This document shows, piece after piece, positions 34,092 through 42,771 of a stretch of 64,000 nucleotides of DNA. The stretch lies in IMG/VR virus record IMGVR_UViG_3300047497_000260, positions 1-64,000 of that record. One strand, 5' to 3'. Under the pieces are notes generated by a model. The model saw only the letters and a list, made by a program, of their open reading frames with translations, was not told the origin of the DNA and made no database searches. Numbering within the stretch: the stretch's first letter is position 1; each line of letters starts with the position of its first letter. The position numbers were made by a program, and so were the translations under genes. Origin of the DNA: a virus.

Positions 34092-35729
34092 TCAGGCGAC
34101 TTTCTTGCCGAGCACGGCGGCCATCATCGTCCTGCCGCGCTCGAACTCGCTCATCGACGCGGCGGCGCCGCCATCGGGGGAGAGATTCGGCCGCTCGACG
34201 ATGGCGTCGAGCCGGTTGCCCTTCGGCGCTTCCGGCGCCGGGGCCTTGGCCGTCGCGACGAGGACCTTGACCGCGGGCCCGGGGGCGAGATCGGTCTCGA
34301 GCGCCAGCGCGAGGGCCGCCTCATGGCGCCCCTCCGCCTCGGGCGCCTTCAGGATCGCCGCGATGCGGGCGCGCTCCGCGCTCTGCCCTTCAGCCACACC
34401 GGCCGCGCGGGCCGCTTCCACTTCCACCAAAGCCATCGCGGCCTCCTTTTTCGATTTCTGGTCGATCTTGTCGATCAGCCGCCCGGCGGCGTTCTCGATG
34501 TCTTTCGCGCCTTCCTGGCCGGCGCGCTGCTTGGCGGCGATGAGGCCGCTGCGATAGACCTTGCCGTCCTTCCCGTAAGGGTATTTGAAGCGGCCCTTGG
34601 TCTTTTCGCTCTCGGCGTCGTCCTCGCCCAGATGAAACCGCGCGTAATTGGTCCAGTCGTCGCCGTTCTCACCGAGCAGCTTGTCGCCGTCCTCGGCCGA
34701 GAAGCTCCAGGACGCGGTCTCATCGACCTTTCCGGCCTCGATGAGCGCGTCGGCATGGGTTTCGCCGGCGTGGTAGAGTTTGACCGCCATTTCGACGCTC
34801 TCCTCAGATTTCGCGCGCGTGCGCGCTCGCCAGGCGGCGCGCGGCGGCTCGGTTTTCTCGACGAGCGCGGCGATCACGCCGGCAAGGTCGCCGGTCCGGT
34901 CGGCGAGGCCCGCGTCGACGCCGCTCTGGCCGACATAGACGCCGGCTTCGGTGCTGCGCGCGCCCTCGACGCCGAGGGCCGGCCGATGCGCGCCGACGCT
35001 GTCGAGGAACAGCGTGTAATATTCGTCCATCATCGCATCGATGCGGGCGGCCGCGTCCGGCTCGAGCGGCTCCATCCGATTGCCGTCGGTCTTGAACGCG
35101 CCCTTCTTGAGCAGGGTCGGCTTGACGCCGGCCTGCTTCATCGCCTCGCTGTAATCCATATGCAGCCAGACGACGCCGATCGAGCCGACGATCGCCGAGG
35201 GCGTGACCACGACTTCCGAGGCGCCGGCGGCGATCGCATAGGCCGCCGAAGCGGCGCAGGCGTTGACGAAAGCGACGATCGTCTTGGCTGAAGAGACCGA
35301 GCGGACGACCGCGGCAGTTTCCATCGCGCCCGCGGCCTCACCGCCCGGCGAATCGACGTCGAGGATGATCGCGCGGACGGCCTCGTCCGTCTCGGCCGTC
35401 CTCAGCAGCGCGCCGAGCCGTTCATAGGACGTCAGCCCGGAATAGGCGTCGATCCACGAGCCGCGATTGACGAGCTCGCCGCGCACCGGGATGACCGCGA
35501 CGCCATCGACGATCTCGTAAGGCTTGCGCTCTTCCGTCTCGCCGGCGTCGTCGCCCCAGGCCGAGGCTTTTGGACTGGGCGGCTGAAGCGGGATGGCGCC
35601 CAGCCGGGCCGCGAGGTTGGAGGCGATCGTCGCCGCCGTGTTCTCGAGCACCAGCAAAGGCGTGTTGAACACCCGCGCGGCGATGCGCGGCAGCAGGCGG
35701 TCGCTAGCCTCGTTCTTTTTCTGCTTCAA
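34092..35729 (-). CDS. Head maturation protease, S49/SppA-ClpP type, with C-terminal scaffold-like domain
   Basis: 545 aa. Residues 70-270 hold the S49 core: DSPGG at 126-130, catalytic Ser161 in ACAASAAYAIAAG, and Lys213 in KKGAFKTDGN. Residues about 316-430 are a separate domain (ETASWSFSAEDGDKLLGENGDDWTNYARFHLG, then KGRFKYPYGKDGKVYRSGLIAAKQRAG) often seen attached to prohead proteases. The last part could be a scaffold. It cleaves scaffold and portal during prohead maturation, as lambda C/Nu3. Confidence 0.85.
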   Translation of the reverse strand: MKQKKNEASDRLLPRIAARVFNTPLLVLENTAATIASNLAARLGAIPLQPPSPKASAWGDDAGETEERKPYEIVDGVAVIPVRGELVNRGSWIDAYSGLTSYERLGALLRTAETDEAVRAIILDVDSPGGEAAGAMETAAVVRSVSSAKTIVAFVNACAASAAYAIAAGASEVVVTPSAIVGSIGVVWLHMDYSEAMKQAGVKPTLLKKGAFKTDGNRMEPLEPDAAARIDAMMDEYYTLFLDSVGAHRPALGVEGARSTEAGVYVGQSGVDAGLADRTGDLAGVIAALVEKTEPPRAAWRARTRAKSEESVEMAVKLYHAGETHADALIEAGKVDETASWSFSAEDGDKLLGENGDDWTNYARFHLGEDDAESEKTKGRFKYPYGKDGKVYRSGLIAAKQRAGQEGAKDIENAAGRLIDKIDQKSKKEAAMALVEVEAARAAGVAEGQSAERARIAAILKAPEAEGRHEAALALALETDLAPGPAVKVLVATAKAPAPEAPKGNRLDAIVERPNLSPDGGAAASMSEFERGRTMMAAVLGKKVA

Positions 35730-35765
35730 CGGGATGCGCCTTTTCTTTGCAACCAGCGGCGCCTG

Positions 35766-36059
35766 TCACCGCTCTTCCCGCCACCACAGGCGCATGCGCA
35801 GCTCGCGGGCGTCCTGAAGGGGGCCCTGGTTGAATTCGCCGTGGACTTCCTCTGCAGAAATGCTTTTCAGCGCCCGATCGAGCTCCGCCTCCGCGCCCGG
35901 AAGATCGCGGGCGTAGAAAGGCGAAATCGTGAAAGTCTCTTTGCCGGTGTGCGGTTTTGCGGCGGCGTCGAGGGCGTCGCGCAAGGCGCGCCATCGCCCC
36001 TGTAAAGCGGCGGAAACCGGGATGATTTTTTCGCACGTCTTATGCGCGGTCGACGTCAT
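35766..36059 (-). CDS. Hypothetical protein between portal and protease, 97 aa
   Basis: MTSTAHKTCEKIIPVSAALQGRWRALRDALDAAAKPHTGKETFTISPFYARDLPGAEAELDRAL... mixed helical, ends LRMRLWWREER. No domain recognised. It is followed by the protease gene and separated from the portal by a perfect 17-bp inverted repeat, so expression may differ from its neighbours. Confidence 0.55.
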   Translation of the reverse strand: MTSTAHKTCEKIIPVSAALQGRWRALRDALDAAAKPHTGKETFTISPFYARDLPGAEAELDRALKSISAEEVHGEFNQGPLQDARELRMRLWWREER

Positions 36060-36074
36060 CGATCGAGAACCCCC

Positions 36075-36118
36075 ATGTCGCTTTTTTCGACCGCGTTTGA
36101 TGTCGAAAAAAGCGACAT
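36075..36118. repeat. Perfect 17-bp inverted repeat between portal and next gene
   Basis: ATGTCGCTTTTTTCGAC (36075-36091) is exactly complemented at 36102-36118 around a 10-nt loop. The right arm touches the portal stop codon. Each arm carries six T or A, so on either strand it is a strong hairpin and could work as a terminator or anti-terminator. Confidence 0.7.
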
Positions 36119-37806
36119 TACGCCGCCAGCGCCTGCGTATCCGCGCCGGTCTTTTCCTCGGCCTCCCGGCTGTCGGGCTTGGGTCCGCGCGAGGACTGCA
36201 CGGCGGCGACGAGCGACATCCGGGTCAGGCCGCGCTCCTGCAGCTCGGCGTTCTCGACCTGGATCTGATCGAGGATGTCGAGATAGTCGTGGCCGTTGGC
36301 GGCGCATTCGATCTCGAGCGTCGAGGTGAGGTTCTCCATCCGCATCGCGGCGGCCTCGGCCTCTTTCAGCGGATCGACGACGCCCCTGCCCGGCCCGATC
36401 CATGTCGCCTGCAGATAGGCGCCGGGCGCTTCCCAGAAATCAGGCGCGCCCTTCGGCGCCTTGAGGTAGCCCTTGTCGAACGCCTCCTCCATTTGCGCAT
36501 AATGGATCGGCGTCACCACCTGCTCGACGAAGGCCTGCTGCATGCGCTGCGTCGAGCGCCAGACCTCGTTGAGCGCCGCCCTGGCGCTCGAATAATTCAC
36601 CCGGCTCCAGTCCATCGTCAGCTGCTCGTAGGAGATGTTGAGCGAGGCGGCGATGGAATGCAGGAAGGCGGTCTGGAACGCCGGAAACGCCGTCGTCTGG
36701 CGCGGCGAATTGTTCATCGAAATCTTGCTGCCCGGCAACATGACGGGCAGGCGCACGCCGCCGAGCCTGGCGGGGAATTTCTCATACCAGCCGAGCAGGA
36801 AATTCGACCAGCTCCGGCGGTCGTGGATGTCCTTCTGCGGCGTCAGCCGCTGCTGGATGTCCTCGACGGGCAAATCGCTCTCGATGAAAGCGGCGAAGAG
36901 CGCGTTGGCGGCGGCGGCGGCGAGCTCGTTGTCAGCGAATTTGCCGATCATGCGCAGCCGGTTGATCAGCGAGATGAACGGCGAGACCGCCTTGGTCAGG
37001 CCCTCGCGGTCCGGCTCGAAGCCGTGAATGAAAACCGGGCGTCCCCAGGACGAGGAGCGCGGCACATATTTCCAGGTCCAGGCCGCGCCATAGGCCCACC
37101 AGTCGCCTGCGTGGGCGTTGCGGACGTGGTAGCCGACCGGCGTTCCCTTGTCGTCCATCTGGACGCCGCCGCGCATTTTCAGCGTGTCGATCTGTCCATA
37201 GGGATTGCAGACCCGGTCGGGATCGATCGCCATCACGCAAGTCGCGTAACGCTGATCGCCCGGACGCCATTCGATCGTCGCCGTAGCCTCGCCGCAGATG
37301 AACCACGAGCGGGCGAACAGGCGGAACAGCCCGTTCATCGAAAGGCGCCGTTGCGCGTCGCAGGTGCGGCGCGGCTCCTCGGCGAACTGTCGCCATTCCG
37401 ACTGGATCGCGCGGGCGAGCTTGCGCAGCTCCTTTGGATCATCGATCCCGAGAACCGCGCCATCCGGCTTGGCCGAAAGCCGCAGCTTCGCGCCCACCAG
37501 CATGTCGATCAGCCGCTCGACGGCCGAATGAGCGGTCGGGTCGTTGCGGACGACGTCGCGGATGCGCGCGACCGAAAGATCGCGCGTCGGCAGCATCGCG
37601 CCGTCGGCGGAGCCCATGGTCGGGTTCCATTCGACGGTGTCTTGCGAATCATGCGCCGCGGCGCGATAGGCCGATTCGAAGACCGGACGCGACCGTTCCG
37701 GCCCGTCGATCGGCCCGGCAGACGGCCCGGCGACGCCGAGCCAGCCGCCAAGCGCCGCGCCGGCGGCCGACCACAATCCGGAGAGGAACGAGGACGGCGC
37801 GGCCAT
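36118..37806 (-). CDS. Portal protein (lambda gpB family)
   Basis: 562 aa. Contains the typical EWNPTMGSADGAMLPTRDLSVARIRDVVRNDPTAHSAVERLIDMLVGAKLRL start and QRRLSMNGLFRLFARSWFICGEATATIEWRPG, LSKGYLKAPKGAPDFWEAPGAYL. Forms the 12-subunit DNA gate. It overlaps the gpW-like gene's end (37806 is its start and the other's stop) and precedes the protease. Confidence 0.95.
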   Translation of the reverse strand: MAAPSSFLSGLWSAAGAALGGWLGVAGPSAGPIDGPERSRPVFESAYRAAAHDSQDTVEWNPTMGSADGAMLPTRDLSVARIRDVVRNDPTAHSAVERLIDMLVGAKLRLSAKPDGAVLGIDDPKELRKLARAIQSEWRQFAEEPRRTCDAQRRLSMNGLFRLFARSWFICGEATATIEWRPGDQRYATCVMAIDPDRVCNPYGQIDTLKMRGGVQMDDKGTPVGYHVRNAHAGDWWAYGAAWTWKYVPRSSSWGRPVFIHGFEPDREGLTKAVSPFISLINRLRMIGKFADNELAAAAANALFAAFIESDLPVEDIQQRLTPQKDIHDRRSWSNFLLGWYEKFPARLGGVRLPVMLPGSKISMNNSPRQTTAFPAFQTAFLHSIAASLNISYEQLTMDWSRVNYSSARAALNEVWRSTQRMQQAFVEQVVTPIHYAQMEEAFDKGYLKAPKGAPDFWEAPGAYLQATWIGPGRGVVDPLKEAEAAAMRMENLTSTLEIECAANGHDYLDILDQIQVENAELQERGLTRMSLVAAVQSSRGPKPDSREAEEKTGADTQALAA

Positions 37807-38027
37807 CAGAACGTCACGCCGATCGCGCCGATGATCCGCTGCCCATCGATCAGGGCCTCGAGCCGCGCGATATAGGCCATCAATTTGTCGGCGTCGGCCC
37901 TCTGGAAGCGCGTCAGATAGCCGTCGACCATCACCTCGACCGCCGCGCCGCCGGTCAGCAGCGCGTGGAGCTTCTGGCGGGCGTCGACGAGCAGCGCCTG
38001 CAGAGCCTGCCGCTCAAGAGAGGTCAT
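37806..38027 (-). CDS. gpW-like head-tail joining protein
   Basis: 73 aa. MTSLERQALQALLVDARQKLHALLTGGAAVEVMVDGYLTRFQRADADKLMAYIARLEALI matches the helix-hairpin-helix plan of lambda gpW, which completes the connector before tails attach. Overlaps the terminase stop by a few bases (38024-38027) and the portal start, so the three are translationally coupled. Confidence 0.85.
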   Translation of the reverse strand: MTSLERQALQALLVDARQKLHALLTGGAAVEVMVDGYLTRFQRADADKLMAYIARLEALIDGQRIIGAIGVTF

Positions 38028-40159
38028 TGCCAGCGCTCCGCGTTCAATTTGCCGAGCCGCTCGAGCTGGGCTTCGAGAGAATCCTCGTCGTCCGCAGGAC
38101 CGCCGGGCGTTTCCGGCGCGGTTGGCGAAATTTTCGCGCCCTCATTCGCGGCCGGAGAAATTTCATCGTCGAGGGGCGGCGGCTCGAGTGGCGCGCCATG
38201 CGCCCTTTGCGCCCATTCCCGCCATCCGAACGCGTCGAGCTGCCCCGCGCCTTCGCCCCAGGCGAGCGCCCGCGCGCCGACGACAATGTCGAGCGCCTCG
38301 TTGGCGACGCCGGACGGCCGGAACCATTCTTTGTGAGCGCTCGGCCGCACGAGGCGCCCCTTCTTTCGAACGCCCGGCGCGATATCGCGGGGATCGGCGA
38401 GCGTTTCGGCGGTGATCTGCTTCAATTCGTCTTCGCCGACCCAGTCCGGCAGGTGCAGCGTCGAGGGCATATAGGCCCCGCTCGCGTCGGGCCCTGCGAC
38501 CAGGCTGCGCAGGCCCTCATAGACCGAACTTTTCAGGTCATAGGCGCCGACCCAGCCAAGATCGATGCGCCGTCCGGCGATCGCGCGGCCGTCCGGGCCG
38601 CGAAGGTCGGCGCGGGTTTTCTTGAAGGGCGCGGCGTTCGGACGATTGTCGCCTTTCGTTGCGAGAATCGCCGCGCGCTTGCTGAGCTTGTCGTAAAGCG
38701 CCTGCGTATAGGCGCCGGTGTCCATTCCCCATTGCAGAACGTCGATTTGCCGGCCGGTTTCGGTCGGCCAGCGCCGCGCGACGAGCGCGTCGATCGCCGC
38801 CCAGGCGTTCGGATCCTCGCAGCCGCCTGAAATGACGTTGCGGTCGACGAGCCAGCCCTGAAATCCCTCGCCCCAGGCCCAGAGGCCCCACTCGAAGCGG
38901 TTGCCCTGCACGTCGATGAAGCCGGTGAGCACGCAGGCTCGGCCGGGAACGACGCCGCGCGCCCAGGAGCCGCGTTTGGCGTAGAGCTTCTCCCAGTCCG
39001 GCTTGTCGGTTTTCTGTTCATAGGCCTCGCCAAGGTCCTGCTGGGCGAAAACCTTGTATTTGACCGGATCGCCGCGGGCGTCCTCGCCGCGCCGCCAGAT
39101 GTCGGTCCAGGATTCCATCGGCGAATAGGCCGACCACAGCGCGTAGCCTGGCTGCCGGACCGCAACGCGCCCCGTGCAGGGCGCGATCGCGTAGGAATCG
39201 ACCTCCGAGTGGCTCAGAATCGCCGGGACCGGCTTTTCGCCTTCCGCGACCCATGTCGGGATCCACCGGCCGGCCGCCAGCATGCCCTCGCGCTGGCTCT
39301 GATCGATGATCTGGCCGCAGCTTGGACAGCCGAAAGTGACGCGCCAGGCGGTCATTTCGCTCGGCGGCAGCATCGCCTCATATTTGAGGACGTGAAAAGC
39401 GCCGCAGCCGGGACAAGGCACGTAGTAGCGGCGCCTGTCGGAGGCTTCATAGAGCTCTGAAATCTCGCATTCGCCGGCCGTTCCCGGCGTCGAGATGGCG
39501 AGCTCCTTGCCGAGATCGCCGAACGTCTTCTGACGCGCTCTCGCCTGGGCGGCGGGCGAGCCGCGGCCGTCGACATCGCGCAGATAGCCGCTGAGCTCGT
39601 CGAAAATGAGCCAGCGGATCGAGACCATCTGCAGCCCTTTCGAGCTGCTCGCGGAGACGATCTGGGCGAATCCGCCGGCGAAGGCCTTGAACGCCTTGGT
39701 CGAGGAGGACTTGTCGCGGGATTTGGCCGGCTTGACCCGCGCCGCGATGCGCGGCGAGGCGTCGATCGTCGGCTGAAGCTTGACCCTGTTGTATTTGCTG
39801 GCTTCGCCGCCCGTCGGCAGCACGATCATCGTCGGACCCGGCGCCCTGTCGACGATGAAGCAGAACCAGTTGACGCCGATTTCCGATTTGCCGGTCTGCG
39901 CCGAAAACTTAAGCGGAATGCGCCGCGCCGGATGGTCCGGATGCAGGCAGTCCGTCGGCTCGCGCACGTAAGGCACGCGGCTTGTCCGCCACGGCCCGGG
40001 AAACGGCGAGCCGGAATCGGGGGAAATGACGCGGTGACGGTCGGCGAATTCCGAGACGGACAGATCCGCCTCAACCTCAGCCGCTCGAAGGAAGGCGTCG
40101 AATAGGACGGCGCGGCCCGAAGGGAGATTGGGCAGCTCCTCGCGCAATCGGTCGGACAA
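38024..40159 (-). CDS. terL: Terminase large subunit (GpA family)
   Basis: 711 aa. ATPase: Walker A-like SAQTGKSE at residues 86-93 and Walker B RWLIFDEL near 185. Two Cys pairs (CPGCG and CPSCG) make a zinc-binding insert. C-terminal nuclease part: TGFIDVQGNRFEWGLWAWGEGF and WGMDTGAY. Cuts and packages DNA into proheads. Length (711) fits GpA-type rather than TerL-HK97. It overlaps gpW by four bases. Confidence 0.95.
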   Translation of the reverse strand: MSDRLREELPNLPSGRAVLFDAFLRAAEVEADLSVSEFADRHRVISPDSGSPFPGPWRTSRVPYVREPTDCLHPDHPARRIPLKFSAQTGKSEIGVNWFCFIVDRAPGPTMIVLPTGGEASKYNRVKLQPTIDASPRIAARVKPAKSRDKSSSTKAFKAFAGGFAQIVSASSSKGLQMVSIRWLIFDELSGYLRDVDGRGSPAAQARARQKTFGDLGKELAISTPGTAGECEISELYEASDRRRYYVPCPGCGAFHVLKYEAMLPPSEMTAWRVTFGCPSCGQIIDQSQREGMLAAGRWIPTWVAEGEKPVPAILSHSEVDSYAIAPCTGRVAVRQPGYALWSAYSPMESWTDIWRRGEDARGDPVKYKVFAQQDLGEAYEQKTDKPDWEKLYAKRGSWARGVVPGRACVLTGFIDVQGNRFEWGLWAWGEGFQGWLVDRNVISGGCEDPNAWAAIDALVARRWPTETGRQIDVLQWGMDTGAYTQALYDKLSKRAAILATKGDNRPNAAPFKKTRADLRGPDGRAIAGRRIDLGWVGAYDLKSSVYEGLRSLVAGPDASGAYMPSTLHLPDWVGEDELKQITAETLADPRDIAPGVRKKGRLVRPSAHKEWFRPSGVANEALDIVVGARALAWGEGAGQLDAFGWREWAQRAHGAPLEPPPLDDEISPAANEGAKISPTAPETPGGPADDEDSLEAQLERLGKLNAERWQ

Positions 40160-40162
40160 GGT

Positions 40163-40735
40163 CTATTCCGCCGGCGCCACTTCCCCGTTGGCGAGACCGC
40201 GCTCGGCGAGGGCGCGCGCAAACGCCTCGAGCGCCTTTGTCTCGAAATTCCTGAGATGGGGGCGCACGACATGCGCCTCGACGCCGATTGCGCGGGCAAG
40301 CGCGGAAGCCGTATCCGTCAAGGCGAGCGCGAGCGCGCTTTTGAGGGCGGATACTGCGGCCATCGCCGCTTCCTCGACCTCGCGGCGCGGGGTGAGCTCG
40401 CCCGTCACCTTGGCGAGCGCGACTTCGCGCATCAGCCGCTGGGCGCGGATATTCAGCGCCGCTTCTTCGGCCCGGCCGCGCGAACCCTCGGCGTTGGGTC
40501 GATTCGCCGCGAACGGCGCGTTTTCCGTCGAAGCCGTCGCGGCGCCGTGAAGGTTCTGCGCCCGATGGGCGGAAAGCTTTTCGAAGTCGACGAGCGTCTG
40601 GCCGTCGACGCGCTCGGGCTGCAGGGCGTCCGAATATTTGGCGACGTAGCGGGAGAGCGCCGACTGGGAAACCTTATCGCCGCTGGCGTCGAGCAGCGCG
40701 AGCGCCTTTTTTAGCGAAACCCGGCCGACCACCAT
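40163..40735 (-). CDS. Terminase small subunit candidate
   Basis: 190 aa from ATG at 40735 (MVVGRVSLKKALALLDASGDKVSQSALSRYVAKYSDAL). The first 50 residues look like a helix-turn-helix of Nu1-type DNA-packaging proteins; the rest is Ala/Glu helical. It precedes and ends 4 bp before the large subunit gene. Binds cos/pac in lambda-like packaging. A longer start at 40780 would cross an operator-like palindrome and was not chosen. Confidence 0.65.
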   Translation of the reverse strand: MVVGRVSLKKALALLDASGDKVSQSALSRYVAKYSDALQPERVDGQTLVDFEKLSAHRAQNLHGAATASTENAPFAANRPNAEGSRGRAEEAALNIRAQRLMREVALAKVTGELTPRREVEEAAMAAVSALKSALALALTDTASALARAIGVEAHVVRPHLRNFETKALEAFARALAERGLANGEVAPAE

Positions 40736-40751
40736 CGCGATTTCAAGGGAC

Positions 40752-40777
40752 CATATGCATGCATAGCCATGCATATG
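40752..40777. promoter_or_regulatory. Palindromic operator-like site upstream of terminase
   Basis: CATATGCATG and CATGCATATG are a perfect 10-bp inverted repeat around CATAGC. It is AT-rich inside a very GC-rich region and lies 17 bp from the TerS ATG. Likely operator or late-gene control site; no promoter boxes are certain. Confidence 0.5.
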
Positions 40778-40912
40778 CACGCTTTTTCAAATGGATCGAC
40801 TGCGCAATATCCGCACTGCGCGCGCAGCGCGGCGCGCCGGACCGGGGGGAAGGACCCACGAAATGAAAGCGTGAAATCAATTCACAACGTAGCAACGTGG
40901 ACCCCCTGCACT

Positions 40913-41449
40913 CTACTTGAGCGCTCCTGTCACCATAGCGATGACCCGCGGCGGCACAAGCTCGGCCGCGGCCGAATAGAACAACGAGGTTATCTCCCCC
41001 GCGCCAAGCTCCTTAGGCAATGCAGGCCCGTATAGCTTGCGGATCGGGACGCGCGAGGAAGACGTTCGGGCGCGCAACTTGCCGGTGAACTTCTCTCGGA
41101 ACGATCGCTTGAACAGATGGTCGACGCCCCATGTTTTGGCATCGACCCCCCCGCCCTGTCCTTTCACCACAGTGAGCGGGAATTCCTCAATTGGAATCCC
41201 CTTGCCGGTCGCGATGATCTGATACGTAAGGGACGCCTCGTAAGCGCGCGTCGTCCTCATCCTCGAGGTGATCGACTTATACGCCTTGACGTTCGTCCGT
41301 TCCTTCAGCGCGCGCTGCACCGAAGTGCGCACGCGCTCGCCGCCCTGGTTGAGGCCTCTGGCGATCGCCTTCGGAAGTCTCGCCTGTATCTTGGCGAAGT
41401 CGCGCCCGAGCCGGCTGATGTCGGAGCCGTCGATCCTGACGACGAACAT
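40913..41449 (-). CDS. Phage minor tail/neck protein (lambda gpZ/HK97 gp10-like)
   Basis: 178 aa. FAKIQARLPKAIARGLNQGGERVRTSVQRALKERTNVKAYKSITSRMRTTRAY is the start of the prophage minor tail protein Z family, followed by GIPIEEFPLTVVKGQGGG and a basic C-terminal half. Normally encoded beside other head-completion genes; here it is upstream of terminase, next to the integrase block, possibly a displaced tail-completion gene. Confidence 0.75.
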   Translation of the reverse strand: MFVVRIDGSDISRLGRDFAKIQARLPKAIARGLNQGGERVRTSVQRALKERTNVKAYKSITSRMRTTRAYEASLTYQIIATGKGIPIEEFPLTVVKGQGGGVDAKTWGVDHLFKRSFREKFTGKLRARTSSSRVPIRKLYGPALPKELGAGEITSLFYSAAAELVPPRVIAMVTGALK

Positions 41450-41622
41450 CAGCGTTTCAGTCTGAGGCGCGAGGCGTTCAACGCGGCGCGGCGCAAATCG
41501 CGCGCCGCCGATTCCGCGAGGACCTTCACTTCCTGGACGGCGTCGCGAAGCTCGCCGGCGGCCAAGGCGCGCCCTGCCGCGACGATCGCCTCCCGCCGCT
41601 CTGAGCAGCCGCCGCAGGCCAT
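41449..41622 (-). CDS. Small hypothetical protein MACGGC type, 57 aa
   Basis: MACGGCSERREAIVAAGRALAAGELRDAVQEVKVLAESAARDLRRAALN...; the Cys pair in CGGC at the N-terminus and helical rest are characteristic of short phage proteins. It ends 1 base into the start of the gpZ-like gene (TGATG), indicating coupling. The start at 41622 leaves out an upstream 19-residue extension that looks like noncoding. Confidence 0.6.
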   Translation of the reverse strand: MACGGCSERREAIVAAGRALAAGELRDAVQEVKVLAESAARDLRRAALNASRLRLKR

Positions 41623-41724
41623 TATAAACTTCCTTTGCGTGCTTGGTGCCGCCCTATCCTTTCGGAAGTCGCCTCTCACCGCAGGCAGTCCCTCTGAGGC
41701 GGGTTTCGGGCGGCGAATTTTCCC

Positions 41725-41934
41725 CTACGGAACGCGCTCTATGACGCGCCGCAACGTCCGGTTCTCGAGATAGACGCGCTCTGCGGCGTTTTGCGGCTCG
41801 TCTCGAGCGACGACCTCGGCGCGAATCTCGTCAATGCCGATCTTGCGATAATGTCCGTTTTTTAGACCGGCATGGAGGAAAGCGCCGAGCTGGTCGGCGC
41901 AGCGATCGAGAACGCTCTGGCGGGCGAAATTCAC
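41725..41934 (-). CDS. Hypothetical protein, 69 aa, GTG start
   Basis: GTG at 41934 overlaps the stop of the upstream gene by GTGA. Translation NFARQSVLDRCADQLGAFLHAGLKNGHYRKIGIDEIRAEVVARDEPQNAAERVYLENRTLRRVIERVP is a balanced, helix-forming sequence with a GIDEIR-type segment. No family recognised. Part of the coupled series running from integrase to gpZ-like gene. Confidence 0.55.
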   Translation of the reverse strand: MNFARQSVLDRCADQLGAFLHAGLKNGHYRKIGIDEIRAEVVARDEPQNAAERVYLENRTLRRVIERVP

Positions 41935-42149
41935 GGACAGGCCTGCCCAAGCCAGCGAAACGCCGCCGCGACGCGCGGGCATCGCTGCATCACCGATGGC
42001 GGCTCATCAACGTCGCCCTGCTCTTCTGCCGCGCAATCGCGTCCAGTGAGCATGTTTATTGCGCGCCGGCTGTTAGCCGGGTCGCGGAGGTCGAGGTAAT
42101 CGTGCCCGTCCGTGAACAGGCGACGACGCGTATCGGCCGGCGCGATCAT
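41931..42149 (-). CDS. Hypothetical protein, 72 aa
   Basis: ATG at 42149 overlaps the upstream stop by ATGA. Sequence MIAPADTRRRLFTDGHDYLDLRDPANSRRAINMLTGRDCAAEEQGDVDEPP... is charged and soluble. No domain seen. Coupling on both ends supports it being a real gene rather than a shadow frame. Confidence 0.5.
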   Translation of the reverse strand: MIAPADTRRRLFTDGHDYLDLRDPANSRRAINMLTGRDCAAEEQGDVDEPPSVMQRCPRVAAAFRWLGQACP

Positions 42150-42511
42150 CGCGCCTCGCGATGGGAGGCCTGGGGCTCGCCCCACATATTCTGGACGAGC
42201 CTTCGTCCATAATCATCGACGGTCGGCAGGCAATAAACCTCGGTCGGCCGAGGGCCGGCGAGGCTCAGCGGATCCGGCGTCACGAAGCGCAGCTTCGCCC
42301 GCGTCCTGCCGTCGATGATCGTCGACGTCGAGACCAGCAGCAAAAAGCGGCCGCGCAGGGTCGGCTCGCCGTTGATGGCTTCAAAAGCCACCCGCATCTC
42401 GCTATGCGCCATTTTCGTGTCGCGCGCCACGACCAGAAACAGCGCGTTTTCGCGATTGCCGTTGCCGTAAAGGAAAGCCTTGAGGAGCCGCCCGTATTGC
42501 GAATCGCTCAA
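42146..42511 (-). CDS. Hypothetical protein, 121 aa, TTG start
   Basis: TTG at 42511 overlaps the stop of the upstream gene (TTGA). SDSQYGRLLKAFLYGNGNRENALFLVVARDTKMAHSEMRVAFEAINGEPTLRGRFLLLVSTST is mixed alpha/beta, ending with QNMWGEPQASHREAR. No hit recalled. Encoded directly downstream of the integrase gene train. Confidence 0.55.
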   Translation of the reverse strand: MSDSQYGRLLKAFLYGNGNRENALFLVVARDTKMAHSEMRVAFEAINGEPTLRGRFLLLVSTSTIIDGRTRAKLRFVTPDPLSLAGPRPTEVYCLPTVDDYGRRLVQNMWGEPQASHREAR

Positions 42512-42771
42512 AGCGCCGCCGCCATCGCCGTATTGGCAAGCGCGCCGCGGACGACCAGGCGCTTGTTGCTGACGCGCCGGAAGCCCTTGCGGGGATGCAG
42601 ATAGGTCGTATGCGTCGGCCCGGTCTCGGCGTCGAGCGCGCATTTCGGGATGACCGCGTTCCAGCGCGATATCGGCGCTTCGAGGCGGTCGATGGAGAGC
42701 GGCTTGGCCCGGATCGCGTCAAGCGCGCGGCGAACGCTTGCGTCAGCCGCCTTGCGAAGGCTCTGCTTCAA
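42508..42771 (-). CDS. Hypothetical protein, 87 aa, TTG start
   Basis: TTG at 42771 overlaps the integrase stop (TTGA). KQSLRKAADASVRRALDAIRAKPLSIDRLEAPISRWNAVIPKCALDAETGPTHTTYLHPRKGF... has a helical start and basic character, so it may bind DNA. Its coupling to integrase would suit an excisionase-like partner, but no excisionase motif is seen. Confidence 0.5.
   Translation of the reverse strand: MKQSLRKAADASVRRALDAIRAKPLSIDRLEAPISRWNAVIPKCALDAETGPTHTTYLHPRKGFRRVSNKRLVVRGALANTAMAAAL

Noticed and set aside
40781-40912. cos site near terminase
   Set aside because: A GGGGGG run and short repeats occur there, but no twelve-base overhang or known cosB motifs can be identified without end mapping.
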